Source of the DNA: an uncultured Methanomassiliicoccales archaeon | Lineage (GTDB): Archaea; Thermoplasmatota; Thermoplasmata; Methanomassiliicoccales; Methanomethylophilaceae | Assembly (NCBI GenBank): GCA_934234005.1 | Contig: CAKQHC010000086.1 | Span: forward strand, 1 to 6,281 | Length of the DNA: 6,281 bases | Direction: 5' to 3' | Shown here: positions 4,886 to 6,281 of the stretch, piece by piece | Layout of the letters: the number at the start of each line of letters is the position of its first letter | How positions within the stretch are numbered: position 1 is the stretch's first letter | Notes under the pieces: model-generated | Seen by the model: the letters and a program-made list of their open reading frames with translations, nothing else | What the model was told of the DNA's origin: nothing | Databases searched by the model: none | Position numbers and translations under genes: made by a program

Positions 4886-5807
4886 TCTTCCTGTAAAGGG
4901 ATTCGATGCACTCCGCGGGCGTGATTCCGCTGTCGCTGAGAATACGTTCCGCTTTGGCTTTGACAATCGGATCTATTCTTGCGTTTATGACCGATCCGCG
5001 GAGTCTCATCGGAGTTCCCGAAAACACGTCGTCGCATATTCCCGCGATATATTGGTTGAATCTCTTTCCGTCGGCACGGGCCATGGCGCGTATGAGATCC
5101 GTTGTACCCGACCCGTATTGTGATGCTTTCTTGGTACGGTGTGCGAGAAACGGATATCCGAGGTCTGTCGCAACAGTCTTCAGAACAATCTTGCGGTTAT
5201 CCATCGACGTCGGTTTTATAAGAGCAGTCTCCAACCCGCCCACTACATTAAGTACTTCGTCGGTCAGATACGGATAATACAGTTCTTTCCCGAAGTGGTC
5301 CGCGATCGAACGTTCGCACGGAACCGATACATCCCACAGTCTTTCCAGGCCTGCCTGCATAAGAAGACGGAAATCTTCGTCGCTCTGATCGACAAATTTA
5401 GCCGCACCTCCGAGAATCTCGTCGGAGCCCTGTCCCGACAGAATGGTTGGTTGATCTGCTGTTTTGCAGACGCAGAACAACTGAAGATCATAACTTATGG
5501 TGAACGGATCCGTTACCTTTGTGGCAGCTACCATCTCGCGGATAATCTGCTCTATATTTCCCTTGCCGATTTTGCAGTGCACCCACGGCAGTCCGAGAAC
5601 TCCCGCAAGTTCTTCTCCTGCTTTGACGTCGAACGAATTGTTTGTACCGCATGTGTAAAGAGTGACGGATTCGGCGTAGCGCGAGGCCAGTGCCGAAACC
5701 AATCCGGAATCCAATCCTCCCGAGAATGCCACTCCGACGTTCTTCCCTTCGGATGCTTTGCGCACCGAGTTCTCCAGAGCGTTTGCAAGTGCGTCGAATT
5801 CGCCCAT
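4857..5807 (-). CDS. Stand-alone asparagine-synthetase-like ATP pyrophosphatase fused to a RelB/DinJ-like C-terminal domain
   Basis: Residues ~20-240 of this 316-residue protein match the synthetase (C-terminal) half of asparagine synthetase B. There is a PP-loop SGGLDS (29-34) for ATP, a second nucleotide-contact strand around LYTCGT (50-55), LSGQGSDEILGG (123-134, equivalent to the AsnB GxGADExxGG), and RTKKASQYGSG (224-234). The glutaminase half with its N-terminal Cys nucleophile is absent. If it makes amides it must use free ammonia or a partner; other adenylation chemistry is possible. Residues ~271-316 do not look like AsnB. GSVINARIDPIVKAKAERIL and then GITPAECIESLYRKII follow the beta-strand/helix/helix pattern of RelB/DinJ ribbon-helix-helix antitoxins, ending where those proteins end. 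An in-frame ATG (Met267, at 5009) sits just before this part. The gene starts 18 bp after the ribH stop and is probably co-transcribed. No RelE/YafQ-like toxin is visible. The first domain is certain to family level, the second probable, and the function is unknown. Confidence 0.88.
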   Translation of the reverse strand: MGEFDALANALENSVRKASEGKNVGVAFSGGLDSGLVSALASRYAESVTLYTCGTNNSFDVKAGEELAGVLGLPWVHCKIGKGNIEQIIREMVAATKVTDPFTISYDLQLFCVCKTADQPTILSGQGSDEILGGAAKFVDQSDEDFRLLMQAGLERLWDVSVPCERSIADHFGKELYYPYLTDEVLNVVGGLETALIKPTSMDNRKIVLKTVATDLGYPFLAHRTKKASQYGSGTTDLIRAMARADGKRFNQYIAGICDDVFSGTPMRLRGSVINARIDPIVKAKAERILSDSGITPAECIESLYRKIIEDGCYKP

Positions 5808-5825
5808 CTTTACATCCGTCCGATA

Positions 5826-6239
5826 TCAGAAATCGAGTCTCTGAAGCATCTTGACTACAGCATCGACTACATCGCGGCCTTTCTCGATTCTGTCCATTGC
5901 CTGCAGTTCGGTCATTCCGGGTCCCGTGATTCCGAATCCTACGGGTTTTCCGGATTCGAGGCCGAGGTCCATAATCTTCCTTGAAGCCTGTGCGACAACG
6001 ACTTCGTCGTGTTTGGTCTCTCCGGTGATTACCGCTCCGAGCGTAATGACCGCGTCGATGTCGTCCATGCTCAGAAGTTTCTTGACTGCCATGGGAATCT
6101 CGAACGCGCCGGGAACGAGAATCTCTTTTACAATCTCCACACCCAAAAATTCAGCCTCGGCCTTGGCCCTCTCGATCATGAGAGAAGTTACTTCAAAGTT
6201 GAATTCCGCAGCTACCATTCCGATTTTATATGCTTTCAT
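5826..6239 (-). CDS. ribH: 6,7-dimethyl-8-ribityllumazine synthase (archaeal type)
   Basis: This enzyme condenses 5-amino-6-ribitylamino-uracil with 3,4-dihydroxy-2-butanone 4-phosphate to make lumazine, the direct precursor of riboflavin. The product has 137 residues, the short length usual in archaea. Counting from this start, the substrate-binding AAEFN lies at 10-14, VPGAFEIP at 42-49, the GAVITGETKHDE loop at 68-79 with the likely proton-relay His77, and GITGPGMTELQA (103-114) near the phosphate site. It should assemble into a cytoplasmic pentamer-based shell; capsid size is not predictable here. I chose the ATG at 6239 over the in-frame ATG at 6248 because GGAG (6249-6252) touches the latter directly and cannot serve it, whereas it is 9 nt from 6239. 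The gene leads, with an 18-bp gap, into the PP-loop/antitoxin-like fusion gene. Confidence 0.96.
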   Translation of the reverse strand: MKAYKIGMVAAEFNFEVTSLMIERAKAEAEFLGVEIVKEILVPGAFEIPMAVKKLLSMDDIDAVITLGAVITGETKHDEVVVAQASRKIMDLGLESGKPVGFGITGPGMTELQAMDRIEKGRDVVDAVVKMLQRLDF

Positions 6240-6245
6240 CTGAAA

Positions 6246-6252
6246 CATCTCC
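6246..6252 (-). promoter_or_regulatory. ribH: Shine-Dalgarno site that decides the ribH start
   Basis: GGAGATG on the minus strand matches 6 of 7 bases of the archaeal ideal GGAGGTG and lies 6 nt before the ATG at 6239. Its own ATG (6248) is in frame but has zero spacing from GGAG, so it is better read as part of the ribosome site than as the start codon. A Shine-Dalgarno site, rather than a leaderless arrangement, suggests ribH is inside a longer message from beyond base 6281. Confidence 0.65.
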
Positions 6253-6281
6253 TTTTTTATCTGTACCTGACGGGTTTCGCA

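Noticed and set aside
4451..4966. 171-codon minus-strand frame opposite the aldo/keto reductase
   Set aside because: This is a shadow frame: it crosses the convergent gene junction and lacks any family signature.
5139..5984. Long plus-strand open frame (281 codons) opposite the PP-loop fusion gene and ribH
   Set aside because: It is antisense to two clearly recognised genes, its protein is Cys/His/Arg-rich with no recognisable motifs, and it has no ribosome site or promoter.
6257..6281. Possible end of an upstream minus-strand gene (residues AKPVRYR then TAA)
   Set aside because: A frame with a stop is present and ribH probably lies within an operon, but seven codons are too few to distinguish a gene end from chance.

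Overview
The window looks like a stretch of archaeal chromosome, most likely from a Thermoplasmata / Methanomassiliicoccales-type methanogen. The evidence is as follows. Lumazine synthase is of the short archaeal kind. Promoters look archaeal: TATA-like boxes sit 26.5 bp (centre to start codon) in front of three genes that have no Shine-Dalgarno site and so are probably leaderless. Surface proteins carry N-terminal or C-terminal membrane anchors. All six visible stop codons are TGA or TAA and none is TAG, which fits (weakly, n=6) a lineage that reserves TAG for pyrrolysine. The assignment to an order is an inference.

Layout. (1) Bases 1-2082, minus strand: a tightly coupled pair made of a secreted, C-terminally anchored protein with two related internal segments (1012-2082) and a class III ABC-transporter substrate-binding protein (1-1011, cut by the window edge). 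They are probably the first genes of an iron, heme or corrinoid uptake operon whose permease and ATPase would lie beyond base 1. (2) Bases 2083-2321: a very AT-rich control region with two nearly identical 16-bp boxes, a third related box and a perfect 7+7 palindrome touching the best TATA box. Three of the four resemble DtxR/IdeR iron-regulator sites. (3) Bases 2322-3726, minus strand: an HxlR-type winged-helix regulator with a C-terminal CxxC, and a TerC-family membrane protein. (4) Bases 3727-3778: a compact bidirectional promoter with one palindromic TATATATA exactly in its centre. (5) Bases 3779-4885, plus strand: an aldo/keto reductase with a C-terminal 2x[4Fe-4S] ferredoxin domain. (6) Bases 4857-6248, minus strand: ribH followed by a stand-alone asparagine-synthetase-like ATP pyrophosphatase. 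The last ~46 residues of the latter look like a complete RelB/DinJ-type ribbon-helix-helix antitoxin domain.

How the parts may work together. The left half reads as a metal-homeostasis neighbourhood: iron-type uptake under metal-responsive operators, next to a TerC-type putative metal exporter and a thiol-containing regulator. The right half is redox and flavin metabolism (Fe-S aldo/keto reductase, lumazine synthase). The most unusual item is the PP-loop ATPase / antitoxin-like fusion in the ribH transcription unit, whose C-terminal coding end overlaps the convergent reductase gene by 29 bp. No RNA genes, CRISPR arrays, insertion sequences or attachment sites were seen.
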